Shown: positions 22,908 to 31,058, counted from the first letter of the stretch. The stretch: DNA of 31,207 nucleotides from GCA-003244245 sp035463315 (GCA_035463315.1 DATHTJ010000188.1:1-31207); one strand, 5' to 3'. Notes: generated by a model from the letters alone, not told the origin. Numbers and translations are program-made.

Positions 22908-23411
22908 TCACGCCGAGAGCAGGCGGTCGAAGAACTCGCGGTAGCGCTGGAAGCTCACCCGCAGGTCCTCGGTCGACGTCGTCTCGCTGGTGTGCCCGCT
23001 CCCGACGTTCACGCGGATCTCGTCCAACATCCGGTCGACCAGCACGCTGGCCTCGTGCACCGCACGCGGCGGGTCATCAACAAAGGTTCCCTGCACTCGC
23101 TGCCACTCCTCGCGCAGGCCGGCCACGTCGTTGAGCAGACCCACCTGCCCCGCACCACCATCACGTCCGGTGTCGTCGGGCGCGATAGTTGCCGGCTGCT
23201 CGGCATAGTCAGGCGCGCCGGCGTGGGGGGCGACGGGTGCTCTGTCCGGGGCAACGGGCTCTCTGTCTGCGGCAGCGGCCGGACGCGCCGGCTCCGGGTG
23301 ACCCGGATAGCCGGTCTGCACCTCCCCACGATCCTCACTGTCGAGATCGCCGCGTACCCGCTCGCCCTCTGGTCGTTCGGGCTCCTCGTAGTGCTCGCGC
23401 CGGGTGTTCAT
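22908..23411 (-). CDS. Soluble hypothetical protein, C-terminal domain shared with its upstream neighbour
   Basis: A 167-residue protein. Residues 1-85 are acidic, Pro/Ala/Arg-rich and probably disordered. Residues about 95-167 form a helical domain (REEWQRVQGTFVDDPPRAV, LVDRMLDEI, STEDLRVSFQRYREFFDRLL). The same pattern, with W..VQ..FVD.P..A, LI..VM and LR.AF.HYR.LF..L, appears in the gene upstream, so the two share a domain. This domain type is found in actinobacterial proteins of unknown role. GGAGG seven bases before ATG supports the start; the gap from the upstream gene is 20 bp. Confidence 0.88.
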   Translation of the reverse strand: MNTRREHYEEPERPEGERVRGDLDSEDRGEVQTGYPGHPEPARPAAAADREPVAPDRAPVAPHAGAPDYAEQPATIAPDDTGRDGGAGQVGLLNDVAGLREEWQRVQGTFVDDPPRAVHEASVLVDRMLDEIRVNVGSGHTSETTSTEDLRVSFQRYREFFDRLLSA

Positions 23412-23431
23412 CCTGAAGCCTCCGCTCGGTG

Positions 23432-23989
23432 TTATCTCGACGTGTCTTGGCGGCCATGCACGAGCTCGTTGAACAGCGCGCGGTAGTGCACGAACGCCTG
23501 TCGCAGCTTCTCAGTGTCGGAATTGCCCGAGTTATCGTGATAGGCCTGCCGGGCGGCATGCGCGGCGCGGTAATGCTCGACGACCTGCGGATGGTCCGCG
23601 GCAACGAGCTCGGCACGCTCACCGAAGTCCTCCACCGGGTAACCGCGATCGTGCATCACGTCCGTGATGAGCCGGTCAGCCTCGTCCAGCGCAGATCCGG
23701 GCCGGTCGACGAACTCGGCCTGGACAGCCTCCCAGCGTCGGGTGTAACGCTCCCGGGCTGCGGGCTCCAGCTGGCGGATGTTGAGCCGGTCGCGCCGATC
23801 CGCGACCTCGCCCAGGTGCTGCACTGCGTCGCTCTCGCTGCCGCGCGCTCGCACCTCGCGCTCGTACTCAGGTCCGAATCGCTCCTGGAGGCTGGCGCGC
23901 CGACGCCGACGGATACTCCATACCGCGAACAGCGCGGCCGCCGCAAGCACGACGATTCCGATGATGATGATCAATACGACGGCGTCCAT
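23432..23989 (-). CDS. Membrane-anchored hypothetical protein with the shared helical domain
   Basis: A 185-residue protein. An N-terminal transmembrane helix (about 2-24, AVVLIIIIGIVVLAAAALFAV) is followed by the basic SIRRRRR, a charged region (30-90), and a helical domain (about 85-185) with RWEAVQAEFVDRPGSALDEAD, LITDVMHDRGY and KLRQAFVHYRALFNELV. It shares this domain with the gene 20 bp downstream. ATG 23989 is used because GGAGGCTCGTC precedes it; a start six codons earlier is possible. No enzymatic motif is seen. Confidence 0.88.
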   Translation of the reverse strand: MDAVVLIIIIGIVVLAAAALFAVWSIRRRRRASLQERFGPEYEREVRARGSESDAVQHLGEVADRRDRLNIRQLEPAARERYTRRWEAVQAEFVDRPGSALDEADRLITDVMHDRGYPVEDFGERAELVAADHPQVVEHYRAAHAARQAYHDNSGNSDTEKLRQAFVHYRALFNELVHGRQDTSR

Positions 23990-24096
23990 GACGAGCCTCC
24001 ACACCACTGTTCAACCGGCCATTCGTCACATACCCCGCTGGCCGGGCACTGACCCACAACCCGCCCCTCCCACCTACTGACCTTACGCCAGCTGAC

Positions 24097-24882
24097 TCAC
24101 AAGTTCAGGCGAGCAAAGAGCAGGGCCTCGGTCAGGATGGCGCGGCGCTCCAGGCGGGTCCGGGCTCGCCGGGTACTCACCTCGAGCACGACGGTGCCGG
24201 TGAATCCGCGGCCCACCAGCGCCCGGCACACCTCGGCGCAAGGTTGGCTGCCCCGACCGGGCACCAGGTGCTCGTCGCGTGGGGCGCCGCTGCCATCGGC
24301 CAGATGCAGGTGCACCAATCGCGGCCCCATCCGCTGGGCCATCGCCATCGCGTTGACCTGGGCCGTGGCGGTATGCGACAGGTCCAACGTGTAGTGCGAG
24401 TACCCGAAGTCGGTCGGGTCCGGTGAGGGCGCGTAGCTGGATACCTCCAGCCGGCCGCGGCGCACCGGGAACATGTTCTCCACCGCGATCGTGAGCCCGG
24501 ACGAGGCCTCCAGCGCGGCGATCTGCGGTGCGAACCCCGTGGCGTAGTCCCGCTGCCAACGAAACGGGGGGTGCACCACCACCACGCCGGCTCCCAACTC
24601 GAGGGCCGCCTGCACGGTGCGCTCCAGCCGAACCGCCGGATCTGCCGCCCACACTCGCTGGGTGATCAGCAAGCAGGGGGCGTGCAGGGCAAGCACGGGC
24701 ATCCGGTGACGGGCCCCCAACTTCGCGAGGGCGGCGACGTCCTGGCTGACCGGATCACCCCAGACCATCACCTCGACGCCGTCGTAGCCGAGCTCGGCGG
24801 CCAGCTCGAAGGCCACGGTGATCGATTCGGGCCACACCGAGGCGGTGGACAGGGCTACCCGGATCGGTCTTGCCGGGGACAC
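24097..24882 (-). CDS. Sugar phosphate isomerase/epimerase family protein
   Basis: A 261-residue TIM-barrel protein of the xylose-isomerase-like (AP endonuclease family 2) fold, equivalent to mycobacterial Rv0498. Likely metal ligands are E135 (TIAVENMF), D167 (YTLDLSH), H193 (LVHLHLADG) and E234 (TVVLEVSTR). It probably interconverts a sugar, inositol or tetronate; the substrate is unknown. GTG 24882 is used, four bases after the stop of the upstream membrane-protein gene. The 3' end is partly duplicated near 22811-22855. Confidence 0.9.
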   Translation of the reverse strand: MSPARPIRVALSTASVWPESITVAFELAAELGYDGVEVMVWGDPVSQDVAALAKLGARHRMPVLALHAPCLLITQRVWAADPAVRLERTVQAALELGAGVVVVHPPFRWQRDYATGFAPQIAALEASSGLTIAVENMFPVRRGRLEVSSYAPSPDPTDFGYSHYTLDLSHTATAQVNAMAMAQRMGPRLVHLHLADGSGAPRDEHLVPGRGSQPCAEVCRALVGRGFTGTVVLEVSTRRARTRLERRAILTEALLFARLNL

Positions 24883-24885
24883 CGC

Positions 24886-25812
24886 CTATCTGCCACCGAC
24901 GAGCAGCAACGCGGCCGGGGACACGGTGACGAACAAGCCGACGAGCACCGCGATCGCAGTCGTCTGCAGGTCCTCGGCACGCCGAACCCGGCGGACCACC
25001 CAGACCAGTCCGGTGATCACGGCCAGCACCACGGCCAGCGCCACCACCGGCATCCGCTGCCAGAGCCATTCACAGATCAGCCACAGCGCCGCGCCGCCGA
25101 CGACACCGATCCCGATCTGGGCCACCATCACAGCCCATTCCCGCACCGGGGAGCCATACTCCGGCACGTCCGGCTCGTCGTCTTCCGGCTCCTCGTCCGG
25201 CTCCTCAGCGAGATCCCAGGCCTGACCGGCGGGTTCGTCGTTGACCCTCCTGCCGTTCACCGTCTGCTCGGGGATGGCAGGGGGGGCGGTACCCAGCCCA
25301 GCAGGGGGTTCCCCACCACTCGGAAGGCGGCCGGGCCAGGGAGCGGGATCCGGGGCCGTCGGTGTCACCCGGGGGAACTGGACGGTGGCCGGGTCGTCGG
25401 ACAGCACCGTCGCGGCGAGCGGCCGGCGCCCAGCCACCCCCGGGGGTGGGTCAACGGGCTGGGCCCCCACCGTGGGGGTCCTCACAGTGGGGGTCTCCAC
25501 GGCGGGAGTCCACTGTCCGCTGCCACGACCGTTGAGGTATGACGGGGACGGATAACGCGCCGACGAACCATAGCGACTGGGCGGGTCGGCGACAGGTGGC
25601 GGGACGCTGGCCGAGTCTGTTCGCGTGACTCGGTTCGGCTCGATGATGGGCTGCGCAATCGGGGGCTGGGCAGCGGTGTCCGCAACAGTTCCGGTGTCGT
25701 CCGGAGCTCGGCGGCGACGTCGCCCGGTGGTCGGGGCCGGCTCACCGTACCGAGCCAGCAGCTCAGCCACGCTGAACTGGGCCTGCTCTTCAGGCTCGCT
25801 ACTACGCCTCAT
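24886..25812 (-). CDS. Rv0497-like membrane protein with disordered N-terminus
   Basis: A 308-residue protein. It opens with the short conserved motif FSVAELLARYGEP, then a long Pro/Thr/Arg-rich disordered region (about 25-215) with a stretch of acidic residues near 205-220. It ends with three hydrophobic helices (about 230-250, 252-272, 285-305). The VAELLAR motif and the layout recall mycobacterial Rv0497. The role is unknown; the disordered part is presumably cytoplasmic. It is flanked by the isomerase and Ppx/GppA genes at a few bases, suggesting one transcript. Confidence 0.88.
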   Translation of the reverse strand: MRRSSEPEEQAQFSVAELLARYGEPAPTTGRRRRRAPDDTGTVADTAAQPPIAQPIIEPNRVTRTDSASVPPPVADPPSRYGSSARYPSPSYLNGRGSGQWTPAVETPTVRTPTVGAQPVDPPPGVAGRRPLAATVLSDDPATVQFPRVTPTAPDPAPWPGRLPSGGEPPAGLGTAPPAIPEQTVNGRRVNDEPAGQAWDLAEEPDEEPEDDEPDVPEYGSPVREWAVMVAQIGIGVVGGAALWLICEWLWQRMPVVALAVVLAVITGLVWVVRRVRRAEDLQTTAIAVLVGLFVTVSPAALLLVGGR

Positions 25813-25818
25813 GATCTC

Positions 25819-26817
25819 TCACCGTGCCCCCCGAGCCGCCGTTCGTCCAGTCCGTCGAGGCGGGCGGCGCTCCAGCTGCGCCGTCCGGTCGATTTCCAAC
25901 CAGTCCAGCCTCCGCAGAATCACACCCTCCCGCAGCGCCCACGGGCACAGATCCAGCTCATCGACGTCCAGGGCGCGCATCGCGGCCTGCGCCACCAAGG
26001 CTCCGGCGACGAGCTGGTGGGATCGGCTGGCGCTGACCCCCTCCAGTTCGGCCAGGTCATCGGCGCTCATCCGGGAGATGAACGCGATCACCTGGCGCAG
26101 GCCGGCGTCGGTGAGCGTACGGCGGGCCCGCAGACCCGCCGACGATGGGGCCGCACCGGTGAGCCGCGCCAGCGACTGGAACGTCTTCGAGGTGCCCACC
26201 ACCCGGTCCGGGGTGCCGGCCGCGCTCAGCTTCCGGGCCGCCCCTTCGAGCTGCTCGACGATGTGCTCACGCAGGCTTGCCAGCTCGCGACGGCGGGGCG
26301 GATCGTGCGCCAGCCAGGACCGGGTGAGCCGGCCGGCGCCCAGTGGCAGTGACACCGCCACGTCGGGCTCCTCGTCGATCCCGCTGGCGATCTCCAGCGA
26401 CCCACCGCCGATGTCCACCATCAGCAGCCGGCCAGCCGACCAGCCGAACCACCGGCGGACCGCGAGAAAGGTGAGGATGGCCTCCTGTTCGCCGGAGAGC
26501 ACCTCGAGCTCGACCCCGGTCTTGGCCTGCACCCGGGCGAGCACCGCACCGGCATTGGAGGCATCACGCACCGCCGAGGTGGCGAAGGCCATCAGGTCCT
26601 CGCAGCCCATCGCCGACGACGAGTCGACGGCGTCGCGCACGGTGCAGATCAAGTGGTCGGCCCCCTCGCGGGTGATCTCCCCGCGGGCGTCCATCTGCTC
26701 AGCCAGCCGCAGCATCGACTTCACCGAGGTCTTGGGCATCGGTGGCGCACCATAGTGCGCGTCCACCACCAGCAGGTGGACGGTGTTGGAACCCACGTCG
26801 AGCACGCCAAGCCGCAC
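25819..26817 (-). CDS. Ppx/GppA family phosphatase (exopolyphosphatase)
   Basis: A 332-residue actin-like ATPase-fold phosphatase. The phosphate 1 motif is DVGSNTVHLL at 7-16, SGEQEA at 108-113 corresponds to the family catalytic stretch, and phosphate 2 is DIGGGSLE at 135-142. It probably hydrolyses polyphosphate or (p)ppGpp-related nucleotides. The location beside regX3-senX3 (as in mycobacteria) fits phosphate homeostasis. A basic 25-residue tail ends it. GTG 26817 is used, and the next gene follows after six bases. Confidence 0.93.
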   Translation of the reverse strand: MRLGVLDVGSNTVHLLVVDAHYGAPPMPKTSVKSMLRLAEQMDARGEITREGADHLICTVRDAVDSSSAMGCEDLMAFATSAVRDASNAGAVLARVQAKTGVELEVLSGEQEAILTFLAVRRWFGWSAGRLLMVDIGGGSLEIASGIDEEPDVAVSLPLGAGRLTRSWLAHDPPRRRELASLREHIVEQLEGAARKLSAAGTPDRVVGTSKTFQSLARLTGAAPSSAGLRARRTLTDAGLRQVIAFISRMSADDLAELEGVSASRSHQLVAGALVAQAAMRALDVDELDLCPWALREGVILRRLDWLEIDRTAQLERRPPRRTGRTAARGAR

Positions 26818-26844
26818 GGCAGGCAGGCTACCTGGCCCCGGATG

Positions 26845-27534
26845 TCAGGCGTCGTACTTGTAACCCAGCCCGCGGACAGTCACCAGGTGCTGGGGCGACG
26901 AGGGATCCCGTTCGATCTTGGAGCGCAACCGCTTGACGTGCACGTCGAGGGTCTTGGTGTCGCCGACGTAGTCCGCTCCCCAGACCCGGTCGATGAGCTG
27001 GCCGCGGGTCAGCACCCGGCCCACGTTGCGCAGCAGGTACTCCAGCAGGTCGAACTCCTTGAGCGGCAGCCCCACCTCCTGCCCGGCGACGGTGACGGTA
27101 TGCCGCTCGACGTCCATCCGCACTGGACCGGCCTCGAGTACCGCAGGCCCCAGGGCAACGTCGCCGTCGACGTCCCCGCCGCGGCGCAGCACCGCGCGGA
27201 TCCGGGCGATGAGCTCGCGGGCCGAGTAGGGCTTGGTGACGTAGTCGTCGGCGCCGAGCTCCAGACCGACCACCTTGTCGATCTCGCTGTCCCGGGCGGT
27301 TACCATGATCACCGGGACCGCGGAGCGGGCCCGCAGTTGCTTGCAGACGTCGGTGCCGCTCATTCCGGGGAGCATCAGGTCGAGCAGCACGATGTCGGCG
27401 CCGTTGCGATCAAACTCCTCCAACGCCGCGGACCCGGTGGCGGCCACCGCTGTCGAGAAGCCTTCCTTGCGTAGCAGGAAGGCCAGCGGGTCAGCGAATG
27501 ACTCCTCGTCCTCCACGATCAGCACACTGGTCAC
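26845..27534 (-). CDS. regX3: Phosphate-responsive response regulator RegX3
   Basis: A 229-residue OmpR-family regulator that controls phosphate-starvation genes. The receiver domain (1-118) has the acidic pair VEDEE at 7-11, the phosphorylated D52 (VLLDLMLPG), T/K switch residues in MVTARDS and VTKPYSARE. The winged-helix domain (about 130-227) has EFDLLEYLLRNVGRVLTRGQL and VHVKRLRSKIE. GTG 27534 overlaps the senX3 stop (GTGA), so the kinase and regulator are coupled. Its sensor partner is SenX3. Confidence 0.97.
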   Translation of the reverse strand: MTSVLIVEDEESFADPLAFLLRKEGFSTAVAATGSAALEEFDRNGADIVLLDLMLPGMSGTDVCKQLRARSAVPVIMVTARDSEIDKVVGLELGADDYVTKPYSARELIARIRAVLRRGGDVDGDVALGPAVLEAGPVRMDVERHTVTVAGQEVGLPLKEFDLLEYLLRNVGRVLTRGQLIDRVWGADYVGDTKTLDVHVKRLRSKIERDPSSPQHLVTVRGLGYKYDA

Positions 27535-28712
27535 AGCGATCCTCCCACGTGTTCGGGTGTCGACGGGGTGCGCGGGACTTGGGTGGGAGTATGGGGGGAA
27601 TTGTCCGGATGCGCAGGTACCCTCAGCGTAAAGGTGGAGCCGGTCCCGGGCTGGCTCCAGAGCTGCACGTCACCGCCGTGGTTGGCGGCGACGTGCTTGA
27701 CGATCGCCAGACCCAACCCGGTCCCGCCGGTAGCTCGGCTGCGCGCCTGGTCAATCCGGAAGAACCGCTCGAATACCCGTTCCTGGTGCTCGGCGGCTAT
27801 GCCCAGGCCGCGGTCCGTGACGGCGATCTCAACGAAACCGTCCGCCAGCCGCCTGCTGACCGAGACCGGACTGCCCGGCGACGAGTAGGACACGGCATTG
27901 TCGATCAGGTTGGACAGTGCGGTCACCAGCAGCGTCGCGTCACCGTTGAGCAACAGCCCACTCGGCGGGTCGACGGTGATCCGGATGTTCGCCGCCTCGG
28001 CGACCAGCCGGCAGCGATCCAGCGCCTCGCGCACCACCTCGTCGACCTCGACGGTGGCCAGCGCGGGGAGCCGCTCGGCGCCCTGCAGCCGGGACAGCGC
28101 GATCAGCTCGGTGACCAGCGCGCCCAGCCGGGTGGCCTCGTTGAGGATCTTGGTGCAGAACCGGCGCACCTCGTGCGGATCATCGGCGGCGTCCAGCACC
28201 GCCTCAGCCAGCAGCGCCATCGCCCCGACCGGGGTCTTCAACTCATGGCTGACATTGGCCACGAAGTCCCGCCGGGTCGCCTCCAGCCGGACTGCATCCG
28301 ACTCATCGGAAGCATCGATGACGGTGAACCCGTCCCCCAGCGGTCGGACCTCGCCGAGCACCGCGGTGGGCTCCCGGCCGGATCGGCTACCCCGGTCCAG
28401 GGGGGAGAGATCGACCTGGACCACCTCGCCGGTGGCGCGCACCTGCTCGGCGGCCTTCCCCGCGCGCTCGTCCGGACGCGACCCGCGGACCAGGCCCAGT
28501 TCGACGGCGGCGGCGTTGGTCAGCACCACGTCACCAGACCTGTCCAGCAGCACCACGCCGTTGTGCGAGGAAAGCACAACCCGCTGGACAAGCTCGGCGA
28601 CGGTCGCACCGTCCTGGGACAGTTGCGGCGCCACCGTCCTGGCGCGGCGACCGATCAGAGCCCCCACGATCAACACGCCGATCGCAGTGAGCACGACGGC
28701 TGTGACTGTCAC
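27531..28712 (-). CDS. senX3: Phosphate-sensing histidine kinase SenX3
   Basis: A 393-residue sensor kinase. One N-terminal membrane segment (TAVVLTAIGVLIVGALIG) is followed by a PAS-like domain (about 35-140), the phosphoacceptor H156 in ANVSHELKTPVGA, the N-box NLIDNAVSYS, G1 DRGLGI and G2 GTGLGLAIVKH. GTG 28712 is favoured over an earlier frame start at 28760: a -10-like TACGAT ends six bases before it, so the transcript may be leaderless. The gene is normally preceded by a gpm homologue in actinobacteria, which explains the neighbouring gpmA remnant. Confidence 0.95.
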   Translation of the reverse strand: MTVTAVVLTAIGVLIVGALIGRRARTVAPQLSQDGATVAELVQRVVLSSHNGVVLLDRSGDVVLTNAAAVELGLVRGSRPDERAGKAAEQVRATGEVVQVDLSPLDRGSRSGREPTAVLGEVRPLGDGFTVIDASDESDAVRLEATRRDFVANVSHELKTPVGAMALLAEAVLDAADDPHEVRRFCTKILNEATRLGALVTELIALSRLQGAERLPALATVEVDEVVREALDRCRLVAEAANIRITVDPPSGLLLNGDATLLVTALSNLIDNAVSYSSPGSPVSVSRRLADGFVEIAVTDRGLGIAAEHQERVFERFFRIDQARSRATGGTGLGLAIVKHVAANHGGDVQLWSQPGTGSTFTLRVPAHPDNSPHTPTQVPRTPSTPEHVGGSL

Positions 28713-28718
28713 GCGGCA

Positions 28719-28724
28719 ATCGTA
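28719..28724 (-). promoter_or_regulatory. Candidate -10 element for leaderless senX3 transcription
   Basis: The minus strand reads TACGAT with six bases before the GTG start of senX3. That spacing puts the likely transcription start at or next to the start codon. A convincing -35 is not obvious. It decides the senX3 start in favour of 28712. Confidence 0.45.
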
Positions 28725-28806
28725 AACGCCAAACCCGGGAGAACTCCTAGGCTGGAGCACCCCGAGTGAGCGGATCGACGCCTTACCCAGCGAATCTTCG
28801 TCCGTC

Positions 28807-28828
28807 GTTCACCGCGGATTCACTCGCC
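28807..28828 (+). promoter_or_regulatory. PHO-box-like direct repeat upstream of senX3
   Basis: GTTCACC-GCGG-ATTCACT-CGCC gives two 11-base units resembling the PhoP/RegX3 consensus GTTCACC repeats. A weaker third unit (containing GTTCA) follows. It is about 95 bp upstream of senX3 but on the opposite strand orientation, just outside the gpmA stop. Autoregulation of senX3-regX3 by RegX3 is known in mycobacteria. Confidence 0.4.
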
Positions 28829-28831
28829 AGT

Positions 28832-29575
28832 TCAGCTGCCCTTGCTCGCCAACGCGGCGCCGACGTCTAACGTCGCGTCGGAATCGAGGTAGGTCCCGCC
28901 GCGAGTGACGGGCCGCAGCCGATCATCGAAGTCGTACCGCAGCGGGATGCCGGTCGGGATGTTGAGTCCGGCGATGGTCTGGTCGTCGATTCCGTCCAGG
29001 TACTTGACCAGCGCGCGCAGCGAGTTGCCGTGCGCGGCCACCAGCACCCGGCGGCCGCGCTGCAGGGCGGGCGCGATCGAGTCGTTCCAGAATGGCACCA
29101 CGCGCGCTACCGTGTCCTTCAGGCACTCGGTCGCGGGGATCTCTTCCGGCTTCAGGTGCTTGTAGCGCGGGTCGTTGATGGCCGAGCGCGCATCGCCCGC
29201 GGGCAGGGGATCGGGCGCGATCGCGTAGGCACGGCGCCACACCAGCACCTGCGCGTCGCCATACTTGGCCGCCGTTTCTGCCTTGTTCAGGCCCTGCAGC
29301 GCACCGTAGTGCCGCTCGTTCAGGCGCCACGTGTGCACCACCGGCAGGTACATCTGATCGAGCGCATCGAGCGTGATCCACAGCGTGCGAATCGCGCGCT
29401 TGAGCACGGAGGTGTAGGCGATGTCGAAGCCGTAGCCCTCGCGCTTGAGCAGCTCGCCGGCCGCCTTGGCCTCGGCGCGGCCCTTGTCGGTGAGGTCGAC
29501 GTCGGTCCAGCCGGTGAAGCGGTTCTCGAGGTTCCACTGGCTCTCGCCGTGGCGCATCAGCACGAGCTTGATCAT
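28832..29575 (-). CDS. gpmA: 2,3-bisphosphoglycerate-dependent phosphoglycerate mutase, mosaic of two lineages
   Basis: Converts 3- to 2-phosphoglycerate in glycolysis. It has 247 residues with catalytic H9 (RHGES), E87 (RLNERHYG) and H182 (AAHGNSLRAL). The first ~180 residues look betaproteobacterial (ENRFTGWTDVDLTDKG, YTSVLKRAIRTLW, ETAAKYGDAQVLVWRRAY). The last ~35 residues (LRYDFDDRLRPVTRGGTYLD and a short tail) look actinobacterial, unlike the LxYELD...YYLGDQEA ending of betaproteobacteria. Upstream genes are betaproteobacterial and downstream genes are the actinobacterial senX3-regX3. Both lineages have gpm here, so the reading frame survives a join. ATG 29575 is used; a longer frame to 30154 is not coding. 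Confidence 0.93.
   Translation of the reverse strand: MIKLVLMRHGESQWNLENRFTGWTDVDLTDKGRAEAKAAGELLKREGYGFDIAYTSVLKRAIRTLWITLDALDQMYLPVVHTWRLNERHYGALQGLNKAETAAKYGDAQVLVWRRAYAIAPDPLPAGDARSAINDPRYKHLKPEEIPATECLKDTVARVVPFWNDSIAPALQRGRRVLVAAHGNSLRALVKYLDGIDDQTIAGLNIPTGIPLRYDFDDRLRPVTRGGTYLDSDATLDVGAALASKGS
28940..29040. other. Probable join between actinobacterial and betaproteobacterial DNA
   Basis: This span encodes gpmA residues about 180-212 (around AAHGNSLRALVKYLDG and LNIPTGIPL), conserved in both lineages at protein level and high in GC. Lineage-specific sequence lies on either side. The exact join cannot be set by eye. Confidence 0.65.
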
Positions 29576-29649
29576 GGGGCGCTCTGATTCGGGTTTGTGC
29601 GGGCAGCCGCTGGCGGGGCAGCGCCGGCGGCCTTGGTGGGGTCCGCAAC

Positions 29650-29655
29650 TATAAT
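29650..29655 (+). promoter_or_regulatory. Consensus TATAAT box before the rhodanese gene
   Basis: A perfect TATAAT stands in the divergent gpmA-rhodanese gap, about 100 bp before the rhodanese start. No -35 at proper spacing is clear. Such a box is unusual for the high-GC actinobacterial part and suits a proteobacterial promoter. Confidence 0.35.
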
Positions 29656-29756
29656 TCGCGCCCCTTGAGCCTTCCGTCCGGGCGGGGCCGCATTGGTCCC
29701 ACCCGCGAGGGCACTCCGATCGCGCCACCCGACCCAAGTCAGCCGGACCCATCGCC

Positions 29757-30158
29757 GTGCAATTCTTCATCGACAACATCTTCCTGATCGCGATCGCCTT
29801 TATCAGCGGTGCGATGCTGGTCTGGCCCCTGGTGCGCAACCGTGCCGGCGGGCCTTCACTGACCACGCTGCAGGCGACCCAGCTCATCAACAGCAAGAGC
29901 GCGCAGATCGTGGATGTGCGCAGCACCGAGGACTTTGCCAAGGGCTCGCTGCCCAACGCCAAGAACATCCCGGGCGCCACGCTCAAGGATCGCGCCGGCG
30001 AGCTGAAGAAGGACAAGCCCGTGCTGGTGGTGTGCGACACCGGCCGCACGGCCGGCCCCGCCGCGGCCACGCTGCGCGCGACCGGTTTTGGCGAGGTGTA
30101 TGTGCTGGCCGGCGGGCTGGCGAGCTGGCGGGAAGCCGGCTTGCCTATCCGCAAGTAA
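29757..30158 (+). CDS. Membrane-anchored rhodanese-like protein
   Basis: A 133-residue protein. An N-terminal hydrophobic segment (about 5-25) anchors it to the membrane, followed by one rhodanese domain (about 36-130). IVDVRSTEDFAKGSLPNAKNIP is the family start and the persulfide-forming cysteine is C93 in VVCDTGRTAG; the loop DTGRTAG fits a sulfurtransferase. The substrate is unknown. It begins with GTG 29757, divergent from gpmA and 65 bp before grxC. The set gpmA, rhodanese, grxC, secB, gpsA is conserved in Burkholderiales. Confidence 0.9.
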   Translation: MQFFIDNIFLIAIAFISGAMLVWPLVRNRAGGPSLTTLQATQLINSKSAQIVDVRSTEDFAKGSLPNAKNIPGATLKDRAGELKKDKPVLVVCDTGRTAGPAAATLRATGFGEVYVLAGGLASWREAGLPIRK

Positions 30159-30223
30159 GCCTGAAGTCAGGCGCATCCACGCGACCAGCCCGCCACAAGC
30201 GAAGACACCGGAAGGCAACCGAC

Positions 30224-30484
30224 ATGACCGCTCCCGTCCGCATGTACAGCACCGCCGTGTGCCCATATTGCCAGCGTGCCGAACTGCTGCTGAAGGCGCG
30301 CGGCGTGACCGAGATCGAGAAGATCCGGATCGATCTCGATCCGTCCAGGAAGGACGAGATGATCGAGAAGACCGGCCGCCGCACCGTGCCGCAGATCTAC
30401 ATCGGCGACACGCACGTGGGCGGCTTTGACGACCTGTCGGCGCTCGATCGCGACGGCAAGCTCGTTCCCCTGCTTGCCGGCTGA
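30224..30484 (+). CDS. grxC: Glutaredoxin 3
   Basis: An 86-residue glutathione-dependent thiol-disulfide oxidoreductase. The active site CPYC is at 13-16 (STAVCPYCQRAE), the cis-proline glutathione-binding motif is TVPQIYIG, and GGFDDL follows. This is the short dithiol bacterial glutaredoxin type of proteobacteria; most actinobacteria use mycothiol instead, which supports a foreign origin for this end. GAAGG upstream of ATG 30224 is the ribosome site. secB follows after 70 bp, probably in one transcript. Confidence 0.95.
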   Translation: MTAPVRMYSTAVCPYCQRAELLLKARGVTEIEKIRIDLDPSRKDEMIEKTGRRTVPQIYIGDTHVGGFDDLSALDRDGKLVPLLAG

Positions 30485-30554
30485 CGGCAGGCCTCATCGT
30501 GAGCCACCATCGCGCGCAGCGAGAGGGCAGCTCTTTTCAACGACAGGAAGCAAG

Positions 30555-31058
30555 ATGGCAGAAGAAACGAATGCCGCGGCAAGCGGCAACGCGCAAGGGC
30601 CGGTGTTCCAGCTGCAACGCGTCTACCTGAAGGACGCCTCGCTGGAGCTGCCCAATGCGCCGCAGATCTTCCTCGAGCAGGAGGCGCCGCAGGTCGACGT
30701 GCAGCTGGAGGTCACCAACAGCCAGATCCTGGAGGGCATCCAGGAAGTCGTGGTACGCGTGACCACCACGGCCAAGATCAAGGACAAGGTGCTGTTCCTG
30801 ATCGAGTGCAAGCAGGCCGGCATCTTCGAGATGCGCAACATCCCGACCGATCAGGTCGAGGTGATCCTGGGCGTGGTGTGCCCGGGCATCGTCTACCCGT
30901 ACCTGCGCGCCAACGTGGCCGACCTCATCAACCGCACCGGCCTGCCGCCGATTCATCTGGCGGAGATCAACTTCGAGGCGATGTACCAGCAGCGGCTGGC
31001 CCAGCAGCAGCAGGGCAATGCCGGGCTGATCACCCCCGCCAGCACCACCAAGCAGTGA
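30555..31058 (+). CDS. secB: Protein-export chaperone SecB
   Basis: A 167-residue cytoplasmic tetrameric chaperone that keeps presecretory proteins unfolded and passes them to SecA. The core (about 15-145) has FQLQRVYLKDASLELPNAP, QVDVQLEVTN, FLIECKQAGIF, LGVVCPGIVYPYLRANVADLI and INFEAMYQQRL. A Gln-rich tail follows. SecB is nearly confined to proteobacteria, as Gram-negative export needs it, so its presence beside an actinobacterial chromosome segment is a strong lineage mismatch. GGAAG lies just before ATG 30555. gpsA begins 28 bp downstream. Confidence 0.97.
   Translation: MAEETNAAASGNAQGPVFQLQRVYLKDASLELPNAPQIFLEQEAPQVDVQLEVTNSQILEGIQEVVVRVTTTAKIKDKVLFLIECKQAGIFEMRNIPTDQVEVILGVVCPGIVYPYLRANVADLINRTGLPPIHLAEINFEAMYQQRLAQQQQGNAGLITPASTTKQ

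Noticed and set aside
28832..30154. 440-residue reading of gpmA with a long N-terminal extension
   Set aside because: The extra 193 residues run antisense through the rhodanese gene and do not resemble any family; the standard start at 29575 gives the normal 247 residues.
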